Below are positions 1-8,604 of a stretch of 64,000 nucleotides of DNA, one piece after another. Made by a program: the position numbers and the translations under genes. The notes below the pieces were generated by a model. The model made no database searches. It was not told where the DNA came from and saw nothing but the letters and a program-made list of their open reading frames with translations. The DNA is from Maribacter sp. ACAM166 (GTDB taxonomy: Bacteria > Bacteroidota > Bacteroidia > Flavobacteriales > Flavobacteriaceae), in assembly GCF_005771495.1 (NCBI RefSeq), contig NZ_VAUW01000008.1:62001-126000 (forward strand). The letters run 5' to 3'. Each line of letters starts with the position of its first letter. The first letter of the stretch is position 1.

Positions 1-1
1 T

Positions 2-805
2 TTCATCTATTTTATTCATAACATCTCACAAGCCATACAAGTTGGAAATATATTGACCAATATTCATAAAAAGACTAAAACCGCAATTGTATCAATAATA
101 AAGGAACAAAAGGAAAATTCCTTTGATTTTCCTCAAACAGAGCATTGGGAAAAATACACCGTCAACAGAGTAGGATATTTTTACGGAATACTGAAAGATA
201 ATCTTATTGATATTTGCAAGCAGCAAGAAACTAAGGTTACGATAGAATTATTCAAAGGTCAATTTATATTAGACGGTACAGTGGGCATTATATCAGAAAA
301 GCCACTATCAAAAAAAGTAGAGATTGAAATAATGGAAACACTATTATTTAGTAGAGAAGAATTGGTAGGAGAAAATTACATATATGGATTTAGGCAAATA
401 TCCGAAATAGGAGTAAAGGCCATGTCTCCCGGAATTAACGACCCAGGCACAGCCTTGAATACCATTGATTATCTAACCTCATTATTTCTTGTTTTGATGA
501 AAAAATCAGATTTTGAATATATACACGATAAAGAAGGAACCAATTGGGCACGTATTAAATGTGTCAAGTTTTCAGAAGTACTATATAACGTTATGGCCAC
601 ATACCGCCAATATTGCAAACATGATATTACAGTTATGAGAAAATTGATGCACATGCTACATACCCTAACTTCACATGTGATAAATTCAAATCAAATGAAA
701 GACATTGAAATAGAGATTGAACAATTAAACATAGATGCTAAAATAGGTATCGAAAATAAGAGAGATTTAAGTAAAATTGATGTAGATTTTATTTCTTGGT
801 CTTAA
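2..805 (+). CDS. DUF2254 family membrane protein, C-terminal part (5' end outside window)
   Basis: The reading frame is open to the left edge, so only the C-terminal soluble part of a longer protein is present. An apparent TTG start at 53 is not believable because in-frame codons upstream (positions 2-52) read as continuous protein. The motif AMSPGINDPGTALNT, around residues 124-138 counted from that TTG, is the hallmark of the DUF2254 predicted membrane protein family. The membrane-spanning N-terminus would lie outside the window. The family function is unknown. The stop codon overlaps the end of the convergent TerB-like gene by four bases. Confident as to family; no specific role can be assigned. 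Confidence 0.85.
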   Translation, partial: FIYFIHNISQAIQVGNILTNIHKKTKTAIVSIIKEQKENSFDFPQTEHWEKYTVNRVGYFYGILKDNLIDICKQQETKVTIELFKGQFILDGTVGIISEKPLSKKVEIEIMETLLFSREELVGENYIYGFRQISEIGVKAMSPGINDPGTALNTIDYLTSLFLVLMKKSDFEYIHDKEGTNWARIKCVKFSEVLYNVMATYRQYCKHDITVMRKLMHMLHTLTSHVINSNQMKDIEIEIEQLNIDAKIGIENKRDLSKIDVDFISWS

Positions 806-1203
806 TTATAATAGGCTTTAAAAATGTTTATTAAAACATCTGGTGGCACAATTTTATCAGGATATTGATGCATAATTGATAATACTTGCTGAATAGCGCC
901 TGGCGGCAACCCCATACTCAAACCTATATCATGTAATCTTTTAATTTCAATTAATTCTTGCTGATTATCAACATTCATTAGTAAGACTAATCTGTGAAAT
1001 TGAACAATACGTTCAGATTGCGACTTAGGTATCACATGCTCTACATCATGCTTAAACAGACGATCAAAAGTCAATTTAGTTACTTCTAACTGTTGAGCTA
1101 CCGAAAATAGAAAATCATATTCCATTTCCTTTATCTCATTGTTCACTTTGGCAAACCCAATCATTTCTGACAGAATACTAAGTTTTTCCTTTTCTGTAGG
1201 CAT
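802..1203 (-). CDS. TerB-like alpha-helical protein
   Basis: A 133-residue, all-helical, soluble protein. The pattern of helices (an acidic first helix with KLSILSEMIGFAKVNNEI, then EYDFLFSVAQQL, then a late GLPPGAIQQVLSIM) resembles the TerB/DjlA-type helical fold. Homologues in Flavobacteriaceae are, to my knowledge, often mislabelled as excinuclease subunit B; nothing of UvrB (helicase motifs, size) is present. It has no signal peptide and no metal-binding cluster that I can point to. It converges with the DUF2254 gene and overlaps its stop. Function unknown; the fold assignment is inference from sequence pattern only. Confidence 0.7.
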   Translation of the reverse strand: MPTEKEKLSILSEMIGFAKVNNEIKEMEYDFLFSVAQQLEVTKLTFDRLFKHDVEHVIPKSQSERIVQFHRLVLLMNVDNQQELIEIKRLHDIGLSMGLPPGAIQQVLSIMHQYPDKIVPPDVLINIFKAYYN

Positions 1204-1652
1204 AATCTATTACAATGAATTGATTTTCATAAGTATAACTAAAAAAAAAGCACTAAAGTATTTTTATTTCAATTAATACCTCAACTCAATATACTTTCAA
1301 CCTGAACAAGTACGATGTAGCGCATACTTTGTAAAATACATATTAATCATACGCTGGCATTCTACAAAATCTTTGCGAAAATATAAATTATAAAGAAAAC
1401 TTCTGATAGTATTTAACGACAAACCAATCCCTTCTTTATTGAATCCTCTCAATCATTCTAAATATTCATGTTGCACTTATGACTTAGACTTCTATAAAAT
1501 CTCATAAGTTTACTTGAGCTATTTTTAGATAGAATAACGTTATCCTCGCCCTAATCAATTCATCAATCAAATCCTGGTTCAAATCAATATTCTTTACTAG
1601 TAACCAAAGAGTACATAAATTTATAATACCTTGCGGTGCTTAAATAGGTACT
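1204..1652. other. AT-rich intergenic region
   Basis: About 450 bases between the divergent TerB-like and DUF1456 genes. It must contain both promoters. I see no RNA gene and no strong hairpin. On the minus strand, 1297-1452 stays open for 51 codons without a start codon; an in-frame TGA at 1453-1455 precedes it. This could be chance or the remnant of a decayed gene (see findings). A weak -7 match, TACCTTGC at 1627-1634, lies 19 bases before the DUF1456 start. Confidence 0.6.
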
Positions 1653-2030
1653 ATGACCAATAATGATATATTTAAAAAACTAAGAGTAGCCTTAAAATTT
1701 AAGGACGATGATATCGTAGCTATACTTACGTTGGTAGATTTTAAAATTTCAAAAAGTGAATTAGGTGCTTTTTTTAGAAAAGAAGAACACCCTAATTATA
1801 TGGAATGTGGTGATCAGGTATTACGTAATTTCTTAAACGGTTTGGTGATTCACCTTAGAGGAACTAAGGAAAATCCGAAGAACCCAGGTGAGGTTCTTTC
1901 AGGAATTTCAAATATTCCCGATAAGTCAAGTAAAAAACCTAACGTGAGGGAAGATTTTAAAACCAAACAACTTAAAAAAGTTGATATGGCTCTTAGCCCT
2001 GTAAAATATAAAAACAAAAAAAAATCCTGA
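1653..2030 (+). CDS. DUF1456 family protein (YehS-like)
   Basis: A 125-residue protein matching the DUF1456/YehS family, whose function is unknown. The N-terminal pattern NNDIFKKLRVALKFKDDDIV is typical, as is the repeat of this small helical unit (about residues 3-27 and 60-75, the second ending GLVIHLRGTK). The C-terminal third (residues 75-125) is lysine-rich and probably disordered. No signal peptide, so it is probably cytoplasmic. It starts with ATG and is monocistronic: its stop codon lies inside the left arm of a hairpin terminator shared with the convergent gene. Family assignment is confident. Confidence 0.85.
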   Translation: MTNNDIFKKLRVALKFKDDDIVAILTLVDFKISKSELGAFFRKEEHPNYMECGDQVLRNFLNGLVIHLRGTKENPKNPGEVLSGISNIPDKSSKKPNVREDFKTKQLKKVDMALSPVKYKNKKKS

Positions 2031-2053
2031 AACACTTCTATGTCTCAGGATTT
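2022..2053. terminator. Bidirectional hairpin terminator
   Basis: AAATCCTGA (2022-2030) pairs with TCAGGATTT (2045-2053) around a 14-base loop. A tract of A lies before it and T-rich sequence after, so it can serve both the DUF1456 gene (+) and the convergent secreted-protein gene (-). Confidence 0.7.
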
Positions 2054-2072
2054 CATATTCTAAGGGCAAGGA

Positions 2073-2408
2073 TTAAGCTTTTACCCGAACAGGTATGGTA
2101 TAAATCTTACCCTCCTCTACTTTAGTTATATCCACCTTCTTGTAATTCAAGCTTTTTTTAACAAAGCTTTCCATAGTATCAAAATTGGTATCTACAGATA
2201 GCACCACAATTTCACCTTCGCTATTTAAGGTAAAGCGGACTTGAGCTGTTAGGTCGGAATTCATTTCCGAAAAATTGTTTTCAGATAGCATTACTGATAT
2301 CTGCGAAGAAAGACTTTTGGTAGGGCTGACAACTTTACTATCGTTGGCAAAAATCGTACCTGTTGCAAGTAGCATTGCCGCTACCACTACTAAACTTAAT
2401 TTTCTCAT
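2073..2408 (-). CDS. Small secreted protein with TonB-C-like segment
   Basis: A 111-residue protein with a clear Sec signal peptide (residues 1-21, ending TIFANDS), so it should be periplasmic or exported. The mature part contains TAQVRFTLNSEGEIVVLSVD (about residues 54-73), a pattern seen in the C-terminal domain of energy-transducer TonB proteins, followed by a hydrophilic beta-like end. It lacks the N-terminal anchor and proline-rich linker of real TonB. Similar short proteins occur in Flavobacteriia, but I know no established role. Monocistronic. Confidence 0.7.
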   Translation of the reverse strand: MRKLSLVVVAAMLLATGTIFANDSKVVSPTKSLSSQISVMLSENNFSEMNSDLTAQVRFTLNSEGEIVVLSVDTNFDTMESFVKKSLNYKKVDITKVEEGKIYTIPVRVKA

Positions 2409-2873
2409 GACTTTTTGTTTTTTCCTCAGGGTTACTGAAGATTGATTAATAAATTGATTGATGATGATTTATTAAAAGACGTCTGAAAAATGGTATTGTT
2501 ACCAAATAATTAAATTTTAACATTTTTTTAATTAAGGTTCTTCAATGTTCGATGGCAAAACGTCCATTCAACCCCACAGGGAATAAGATTTGAAGGAAGA
2601 TCTATTAACAGTAGCGAAAAAACTGATTCGCTCATAAGCACAACAGATTATATAGCTTTTTAGGCCGAACAGTGTGAATATCTAAAATTTTTCTTAGAGA
2701 CGAAATAGAACCTCTATTTTGGTTCTATAAACTCTATAGCTATTTTTGTATACCATAAAACCAAAAGACCTTTTAACGAATTAGTCACTTATTCTAGTAA
2801 AAGAAAACAACGTCTAAAAAAAAAGGACCATCCTTATGGATGGTCCTTTGAACTTATAATCTAATAAAACTAT
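2409..2873. other. Intergenic region
   Basis: About 465 bases between the start of the small secreted protein and the end of sucC. The only strong element is the sucC terminator at its right end (2815-2849). A weak inverted repeat AGAACC/GGTTCT lies near 2708-2727. No ORF or RNA gene is supported. Confidence 0.6.
2815..2849 (-). terminator. sucC intrinsic terminator
   Basis: AAAGGACCATCC (2822-2833) pairs perfectly with GGATGGTCCTTT (2838-2849) around a 4-base loop. On the minus strand it is followed by a run of T (complement of the A-run at 2815-2821). It lies 25 bases after the sucC stop. Confidence 0.9.
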
Positions 2874-4067
2874 TTAAGCCAATACAGCTTTCACTTTATC
2901 TGCAGCTTCTTGAAACAAAACTGCTGATTGAACTGCGAGTCCTGAGTTATCAATAATCTCTTTGGCCAATTCTGCATTTGTACCTTGCAACCTAACAATG
3001 ATAGGAACTTGCATTGCATCTCCCATATTCCTGTAAGCATCGACAACGCCTTGTGCTACACGATCACAACGAACGATACCACCAAAAATGTTAATTAGAA
3101 TAGCTTTTACGTTTTTATCTTTCAATATAATTCTAAATGCTTCTTCAACTCTTTTAGCATCTGCAGTACCACCAACATCTAAAAAGTTAGCCGGCTCACC
3201 ACCTGCCATTTTAATTAAATCCATCGTAGCCATCGCAAGACCTGCACCGTTAACCATGCAACCAACGTTACCATCTAAATCTACATAGTTAAGTCCTACT
3301 TCCCTAGCTTCGACTTCAATTGCATTTTCTTCCCTAAGGTCACGCATATCTGCATATTCCTTTCTACGGTAAAGTGCATTATCGTCAATAGATACCTTAG
3401 CATCTACTGCCATAATTTTATCATCAGAAGTTTTTAATACTGGATTAATTTCAAACATACTAGAGTCACTTTCGACATATGCCTTATACAATGAAGTAAC
3501 AAATTTTGTCATCTCTTTAAAAGCATTACCAGAAAGACCGAGGTTAAAGGCAATTTTTCTTGCTTGAAAACCTAAGATACCTGTAGCAGGATCAATTTCT
3601 TCTGTAAATATTAAATGTGGTGTATTTTCAGCAACTTCTTCAATATCCATACCACCTTCTGTAGAATACATAATCATATTCTTACCAGTAGCCCTATTTA
3701 ATAAAACGGACATATAAAATTCATTAGTCTCACTATCACCTGGGTAGTAAACATCTTCAGTAACTAATACCTGATGTACTTTTTTCCCCTCAGCAGAAGT
3801 TTGAGGCGTTACCAAATTCATACCTATGATTTGGTTTGCCAATTCTTCAACTTCCTTAAGGTTTTTAGCCAATTTGACACCACCACCTTTTCCACGACCA
3901 CCTGCATGCACCTGCGCTTTAATAACATGCCATCCAGTTCCTGTTTCTGCAGTTAATTGCTTTGCAGCCTCAACAGCTTCTTTAGCATTATGGGCAACTA
4001 TTCCTCTTTGGATGCGCACCCCAAAACTTGCTAATATCTCTTTTCCTTGATATTCGTGAAGGTTCAT
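2874..4067 (-). CDS. sucC: Succinate-CoA ligase [ADP-forming] subunit beta
   Basis: At 397 residues it matches the usual length of SucC. It starts MNLHEYQGKEILASFGV, the classic SucC N-terminus, followed by an ATP-grasp domain (to about residue 235, including KAQVHAGGRGKGGGVK) and the C-terminal CoA-ligase domain with GGIVRCDRVAQG. With the alpha subunit (sucD, not in this window) it converts succinyl-CoA to succinate with ADP or GDP phosphorylation in the TCA cycle. Here it stands alone, as is common in Bacteroidota. A -7 box and a strong terminator bracket it, so it is probably a single-gene transcript. Confidence 0.97.
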   Translation of the reverse strand: MNLHEYQGKEILASFGVRIQRGIVAHNAKEAVEAAKQLTAETGTGWHVIKAQVHAGGRGKGGGVKLAKNLKEVEELANQIIGMNLVTPQTSAEGKKVHQVLVTEDVYYPGDSETNEFYMSVLLNRATGKNMIMYSTEGGMDIEEVAENTPHLIFTEEIDPATGILGFQARKIAFNLGLSGNAFKEMTKFVTSLYKAYVESDSSMFEINPVLKTSDDKIMAVDAKVSIDDNALYRRKEYADMRDLREENAIEVEAREVGLNYVDLDGNVGCMVNGAGLAMATMDLIKMAGGEPANFLDVGGTADAKRVEEAFRIILKDKNVKAILINIFGGIVRCDRVAQGVVDAYRNMGDAMQVPIIVRLQGTNAELAKEIIDNSGLAVQSAVLFQEAADKVKAVLA

Positions 4068-4092
4068 ATATATGGTGATTTTAATTGTTTGA

Positions 4093-4100
4093 CAAAAATA
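4093..4100 (-). promoter_or_regulatory. sucC promoter -7 element
   Basis: On the minus strand this reads TATTTTTG, a perfect match to the Bacteroidota -7 consensus TANNTTTG, 26 bases upstream of the sucC ATG. No clear TTTG -33 element was found. Confidence 0.55.
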
Positions 4101-4216
4101 GGAAACAGGAAGTTATAATCTAAAAATACAGGTGATTAATTGAAATAACTATAAGAATTAGTTGGATAAAACAACAAAGGCAACATAAAGTCATTCAATT
4201 TTACGCCAGTTAAATC

Positions 4217-4855
4217 TTATAATTTCAAATCTTGAAAATCTAAAGGATCAAAATTCTTGAAATGCCCATTGAGTTCAATAACTTTCTTTGTCCTTTCTAC
4301 CTGTGCCAAAACCGTAATAGTAGACGTTAAATGTAAACTTATAAAATTAAGACGGTCATTTTCATTTGGTATCTGAAGCAACTGATATTCTTGTTCAAAT
4401 GACAAACCTATTTTGTGAGCCAACGTAAAGCTGTTGAATTCGCTTACGCTTATCTCTTTAAAAGGAACATCCATCATTATATATAGCTGCTGTATACCGT
4501 CAATTATAACTTGCTTTTTCCCTACAGTAGCTTCATAATCGTATTCTATAAACTTTACAATTCCACCTGGATACAACTTATCAGGCATATAATTGTCGAA
4601 TGCTAATACCTTAAAAATCTGCCTAGCAACACACACTACATCCATTTCACCACCATTATATGTACTTACGACTTCCACTAACTGTACTTCAACTCCATAT
4701 TCCATTTTATTATTAATGAATACTGGTATGCCAAAGGTTATAGCCTCTTCCCTACAATCATTAATTAATTGTTTATAGCGTTCTTCAAAAATATGAAGCG
4801 GTACAGTTTCGCCTGGAAAGAATATAGACTGCAGTGGAAAAAGAGGTATTTTCAT
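4217..4855 (-). CDS. LON peptidase substrate-binding domain protein
   Basis: I start the gene at the ATG at 4855 (MKIPLFPLQSIFFPGE), giving 212 residues. This is the canonical start of stand-alone Lon N-terminal (PUA-like) domain proteins, and the 21-codon upstream extension looks unrelated. Conserved signatures are FPLQ, PGETVPLHIFEERYKQLI and the GIP strand. It has no AAA+ ATPase or Ser-Lys protease domain, so it cannot be Lon itself. Its role is unknown; such proteins are presumed to bind substrates or regulate proteolysis. It diverges from lysA. Confidence 0.88.
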   Translation of the reverse strand: MKIPLFPLQSIFFPGETVPLHIFEERYKQLINDCREEAITFGIPVFINNKMEYGVEVQLVEVVSTYNGGEMDVVCVARQIFKVLAFDNYMPDKLYPGGIVKFIEYDYEATVGKKQVIIDGIQQLYIMMDVPFKEISVSEFNSFTLAHKIGLSFEQEYQLLQIPNENDRLNFISLHLTSTITVLAQVERTKKVIELNGHFKNFDPLDFQDLKL

Positions 4856-4998
4856 TATATAAAAATACAAAGGTCTATACGTTATACCAAAACATTCAAA
4901 ATGTTTCAAATAACACATTTTGTTATTTTTATTGTTTTTATGTTATTATTTTTGTCCCTGTCCAATTAGAAAACTAAATTCGTGTAAAATTTGATAGT

Positions 4999-6237
4999 AT
5001 GAAAAATGAGGATTTGTTGCAAATAGCAAAAACCTTTGGTGACCCGGTTTATGTTTATGACTCTGAAAAAATAGTTTCTCAATTCAATAGATTGACTAAA
5101 GCCTTTGGGTCAGTAAAGAAATTAAAGCTCAATTATGCAGCTAAAGCACTTTCTAATATATCTATCTTAAGATTAATGAACAACTTAGGTAGTGGCTTAG
5201 ATACTGTCTCAATACAAGAAGTACAATTAGGACTTTTGGCTGGTTTTAAACCAGAATCAATCATTTTCACACCCAACGGAGTTTCTTTAGAGGAAATTGA
5301 AGAAGCATCTAAACTTGGTGTTCGAATCAATATCGACAACCTTTCAATTTTAGAACAATTTGGAAGTAAGCATCCTACTATACCAGTATGTATTAGAATC
5401 AATCCACATGTTATGGCTGGAGGAAATTCAAATATATCTGTAGGCCACATCGATTCAAAATTTGGAATCAGTATTCATCAGATACCACATTTACTTCGCA
5501 TTGTTGAATTGACCAACATGAATATAAACGGTATTCATATGCATACCGGAAGTGATATTTTGGACATAGACGTATTTCTTTACGCGTCTGAAATATTATT
5601 TGATACAGCTCGTAATTTTAAAAATTTAGATTTTATCGATTTCGGAAGCGGGTTTAAAGTTCCTTATAAAGAAGGTGATATTGAAACCAACGTAGAAGAA
5701 TTAGGTAAAAAATTGAGTACCCGATTCAATGAATTTTGTGAGGACTATGGCAAGGACCTAACCCTGGCTTTTGAACCTGGTAAATTTTTAGTTAGTGAAG
5801 CAGGTGTGTTTTTAGCTAAAGTAAATGTTGTAAAACAAACTACTTCGACTGTTTTCGCTAGTGTAGATTCTGGTTTCAATCACATGATTCGCCCAATGCT
5901 TTATGGTGCTACCCATACCATCAAGAATATTTCTAATCCCGAAGGTCGCGAACGCTACTATTCTGTAGTTGGTTATATCTGTGAAACGGATACTTTCGCC
6001 AGCAATAAAAGAATAAATGAAATCACTGAAGGTGATATACTTTGTTTTAAAAACGCCGGAGCATATTGCTTTACTATGGCCAGCAATTATAACTCAAGAT
6101 TCAGACCACCCGAAGTGCTTTGGCATAAAGGAAAAGCAATTCTTATTCGTGAACGCGAAACTTTTGATGATTTAATTCGCAATCAAGTAGATCTCAAAAA
6201 TTTATTTACTGTTAAGGAAGTTGCCAAAGTAAAATAA
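4999..6237 (+). CDS. lysA: Diaminopimelate decarboxylase
   Basis: 412 residues, fold-type III PLP enzyme that decarboxylates meso-diaminopimelate to L-lysine, the last step of lysine synthesis. The PLP lysine is K49 in LNYAAKALSN. HMHTGSDI and the glycine-rich FIDFGSGF follow in the barrel. The C-terminal beta domain contains SVVGYICETDTFA (substrate-site Cys) and GAYCFTMASNYNSRFRP. The length matches the family. It is followed 56 bases later by a co-oriented periplasmic thioredoxin gene, and the two may share a transcript. Confidence 0.95.
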   Translation: MKNEDLLQIAKTFGDPVYVYDSEKIVSQFNRLTKAFGSVKKLKLNYAAKALSNISILRLMNNLGSGLDTVSIQEVQLGLLAGFKPESIIFTPNGVSLEEIEEASKLGVRINIDNLSILEQFGSKHPTIPVCIRINPHVMAGGNSNISVGHIDSKFGISIHQIPHLLRIVELTNMNINGIHMHTGSDILDIDVFLYASEILFDTARNFKNLDFIDFGSGFKVPYKEGDIETNVEELGKKLSTRFNEFCEDYGKDLTLAFEPGKFLVSEAGVFLAKVNVVKQTTSTVFASVDSGFNHMIRPMLYGATHTIKNISNPEGRERYYSVVGYICETDTFASNKRINEITEGDILCFKNAGAYCFTMASNYNSRFRPPEVLWHKGKAILIRERETFDDLIRNQVDLKNLFTVKEVAKVK

Positions 6238-6293
6238 AGAAAGGAAAAATACGTTAGTTCTGATGTAGTTATTAGACTAACACCTCAAAAAAT

Positions 6294-6830
6294 ATGAAAC
6301 GGTCTTCCTTATTTTTCACAAAATCAATACTATTTCTAGCGATATTCTTAATCTCAGCTAGTAGTAAAGCTCAAGAAGTTAAATGGCTTTCTTGGGCAGA
6401 AGCTGCTAAATTAAGTGCGACTGAAAAAAATCCTAAAAAAGTATTTATCGATGTCTACACCGATTGGTGTGGATGGTGTAAAAAAATGGACAAAGACACC
6501 TTCCAAAATCCTGAAGTAGCCACGTATATGGCTGAAAACTACTACATGGTGAAATTAGACGGTGAAGGAAAAGAACCTATTGAGTATAAAGGCAAGACCT
6601 ATAAATTTGTTCCCTCGGGAAGAAAAGGATACCATGAATTTGCTGCTACATTAATGCAAGGTCGTTTAAGCTATCCTACAACTATTTTTTTAGATGAGGA
6701 GCTAAACATGCTTTCTCCTGTACCTGGGTATCAAAAACCAAAACCATTCTTAAATATAGCACGCTATTTTGGTGATAACATTTATAAAGAAAAGGATTGG
6801 AAAGTGTATGAAGGGGATACCGGAAAATAG
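6294..6830 (+). CDS. Periplasmic thioredoxin-fold protein
   Basis: 178 residues with a signal peptide (about residues 1-26, ending SSKAQ) and a thioredoxin fold. The redox motif is WCGWCKKMD with C59 and C62, preceded by VFIDVYTDWC, and a cis-proline region SYPTTIFLD follows. This DUF255/DsbD-gamma-like layout is common in secreted Bacteroidota thioredoxins. A role in thiol reduction or oxidation of periplasmic proteins is likely; the partner is unknown. It sits downstream of lysA and ends in a strong shared terminator. Confidence 0.9.
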   Translation: MKRSSLFFTKSILFLAIFLISASSKAQEVKWLSWAEAAKLSATEKNPKKVFIDVYTDWCGWCKKMDKDTFQNPEVATYMAENYYMVKLDGEGKEPIEYKGKTYKFVPSGRKGYHEFAATLMQGRLSYPTTIFLDEELNMLSPVPGYQKPKPFLNIARYFGDNIYKEKDWKVYEGDTGK

Positions 6831-6849
6831 AATTCTAAAAAATAAATAT

Positions 6850-6881
6850 AATAAAAGAGGTCTCTAGAGACCTCTTTTATT
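6850..6881. terminator. Bidirectional terminator between thioredoxin and guaB
   Basis: A perfect 32-base palindrome whose arm core is AAAAGAGGTCTCT (6853-6865). It lies between the stops of two convergent genes and ends in T-runs on both strands. Confidence 0.92.
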
Positions 6882-6901
6882 TATGAATTCTATATTTATG
6901 T

Positions 6902-8374
6902 CTATCTACTATAATTAGGACTTTCCTTAGTAATGGTAACATCATGCGGGTGGCTTTCATTGATACCACTTGCTGTAATTTTCACAAATCGACCTGTTTC
7001 CTTTAATGTAGCAATATCCTTAGCGCCACAGTACCCCATTCCCGCTCTTAGGCCTCCAATAAATTGGTGTATACTTTCGTATAAATCACCTTTATAAGGT
7101 ACACGTCCTACAATCCCTTCAGGAACCAATTTTTTGATATCGTCTTCTACATCTTGAAAGTAACGGTCTTTACTTCCTTGCCTCATTGCCTCGACAGAGC
7201 CCATTCCCCTATAAGATTTAAACTTTCTACCTTCATAAATAATGGTTTCACCCGGAGATTCTTTTGTTCCAGCTAAAAGAGACCCTAACATTACGGTATC
7301 TGCACCAGCAGCAATGGCTTTTGGGATATCACCTGTATATCGAATTCCTCCGTCCGCAATAACTGGTACACCTGAGCCTTTAATAGCATCTGCTACTTCT
7401 AGAACAGCAGAGAATTGAGGAAAACCAACTCCAGCAACTACTCTTGTAGTACATATCGAACCTGGTCCTATACCGACCTTTACGGCGTCGGCACCGGCGT
7501 CTACCAAATACTTAGCAGCCTCACCGGTGGCAATATTACCTACAATCACCTCTAAATCTGGAAATTTATTTTTTACCGCCTTCAATACCGCAACTACACC
7601 TTTGGTATGACCATGAGCAGTATCTATAACAACCGCATCAACACCTGCATTTACAAGAGCTTCTGCTCTTTCAACCGCATCTTCCGTAACACCAAGTGCT
7701 GCAGCTACTCGCAATCGTCCGTATTGATCTTTATTTGCGCTGGGCTTTTGAGTCAACTTAGTAATGTCACGAAAGGTTATTAAACCTACTAACTTATTAT
7801 CTTTAGTAACAACTGGTAATTTTTCAATTTTATACTCCTGGAGAATATCTTCAGCTTCAGAAAGCGATGTTCCTTCTTCTGCAGTCACCAAATTCTCTGA
7901 GGTCATTACCTCTGAAATTGGTCGTTCATTATTTTTTTCAAAACGCAAATCCCTATTCGTTACAATTCCCAACAATTTACCTTCAACATCCACAATCGGA
8001 ATTCCTCCAATACTATACTCCTTCATGTAAGCTTTAGCATTCTTAACTTTAGAATTCAACGGTAAGGTTACCGGATCTAAAATCATTCCGCTTTCGGCCC
8101 TTTTCACCTTTCTTACCTTCAAGGCCTGTTGTTCTATGGTCATATTTTTATGCAAAACACCTATACCGCCTTCTTGAGCCATGGCGATAGCCATTCTAGA
8201 CTCCGTAACCGTATCCATAGCTGCGGATATGATTGGAACATTGATAGTAATATTTCTTGTGAATTTGGTCTGAATGTTTACATCTCTTGGCAGTACATCA
8301 GAATAAGCAGGCACTAATAATACATCGTCGTACGTTAGACCTTCTCCTATAATTTTATTTTGGTGGGCTTGCAT
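6902..8374 (-). CDS. guaB: Inosine-5'-monophosphate dehydrogenase
   Basis: Catalyses NAD-dependent oxidation of IMP to XMP, the committed step of GMP synthesis. Starting at the ATG at 8374 the protein is 490 residues, the normal IMPDH length. A longer frame begins at a TTG (8399-8401), but that codon lies inside the -7 promoter box, so it cannot be the start. Two CBS domains (about residues 95-215) interrupt the TIM barrel. The catalytic loop is [13 protein letters not shown], followed by the flap region with GRVPYKGDL. The N-terminus [18 protein letters not shown] is diagnostic. Single-gene unit with its own promoter and terminator. Confidence 0.97.
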   Translation of the reverse strand: MQAHQNKIIGEGLTYDDVLLVPAYSDVLPRDVNIQTKFTRNITINVPIISAAMDTVTESRMAIAMAQEGGIGVLHKNMTIEQQALKVRKVKRAESGMILDPVTLPLNSKVKNAKAYMKEYSIGGIPIVDVEGKLLGIVTNRDLRFEKNNERPISEVMTSENLVTAEEGTSLSEAEDILQEYKIEKLPVVTKDNKLVGLITFRDITKLTQKPSANKDQYGRLRVAAALGVTEDAVERAEALVNAGVDAVVIDTAHGHTKGVVAVLKAVKNKFPDLEVIVGNIATGEAAKYLVDAGADAVKVGIGPGSICTTRVVAGVGFPQFSAVLEVADAIKGSGVPVIADGGIRYTGDIPKAIAAGADTVMLGSLLAGTKESPGETIIYEGRKFKSYRGMGSVEAMRQGSKDRYFQDVEDDIKKLVPEGIVGRVPYKGDLYESIHQFIGGLRAGMGYCGAKDIATLKETGRFVKITASGINESHPHDVTITKESPNYSR

Positions 8375-8398
8375 AGCAATTAAGGATTTAATTGCGTG

Positions 8399-8427
8399 CA
8401 AAGATACTCTTTTTTTACTTAGTCAAA
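8399..8427 (-). promoter_or_regulatory. guaB promoter
   Basis: On the minus strand TTTG (8424-8427) is followed, after a 17-base spacer, by TATCTTTG (8399-8406). This is a full match to the Bacteroidota -33/-7 consensus. The predicted start of transcription is near 8390, between the box and the ATG at 8374. Confidence 0.8.
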
Positions 8428-8517
8428 TGAATATGAATTGTCTAGATAATTCACTTATCTAGTGTTAAAATTTCAATCTTACTCTTTTGGTTTTGAAATA
8501 TTAATAACACACTATGT

Positions 8518-8534
8518 TTATTTATTCTAAATAA
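8518..8534 (+). promoter_or_regulatory. Candidate operator before the TonB receptor gene
   Basis: A perfect inverted repeat TTATTTA-TTC-TAAATAA ends two bases before the -33 element. The half-site TAAATAAG recurs twice more, at 8587-8594 and 8597-8604, immediately upstream of the start codon. Position and symmetry fit a repressor or activator site, for example an iron regulator, but the regulator cannot be named from sequence. Confidence 0.5.
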
Positions 8535-8536
8535 GC

Positions 8537-8568
8537 TTTGCGAAATATAAGAATGAGTATTACATTTG
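8537..8568 (+). promoter_or_regulatory. TonB receptor promoter
   Basis: TTTG (8537-8540), a 20-base spacer and TACATTTG (8561-8568) match the Bacteroidota promoter consensus exactly. Transcription should start near 8575, giving a leader of about 30 bases that contains two TAAATAAG repeats. Confidence 0.75.
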
Positions 8569-8604
8569 CACAAAATTATGCTATTTTAAATAAGTCTAAA
8601 TAAG

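Noticed and set aside
6253-6281. GTTAGT/ACTAAC inverted repeat between lysA and the thioredoxin gene
   Set aside because: Six-base arms with a 17-base spacer are too weak to support an operator or terminator.
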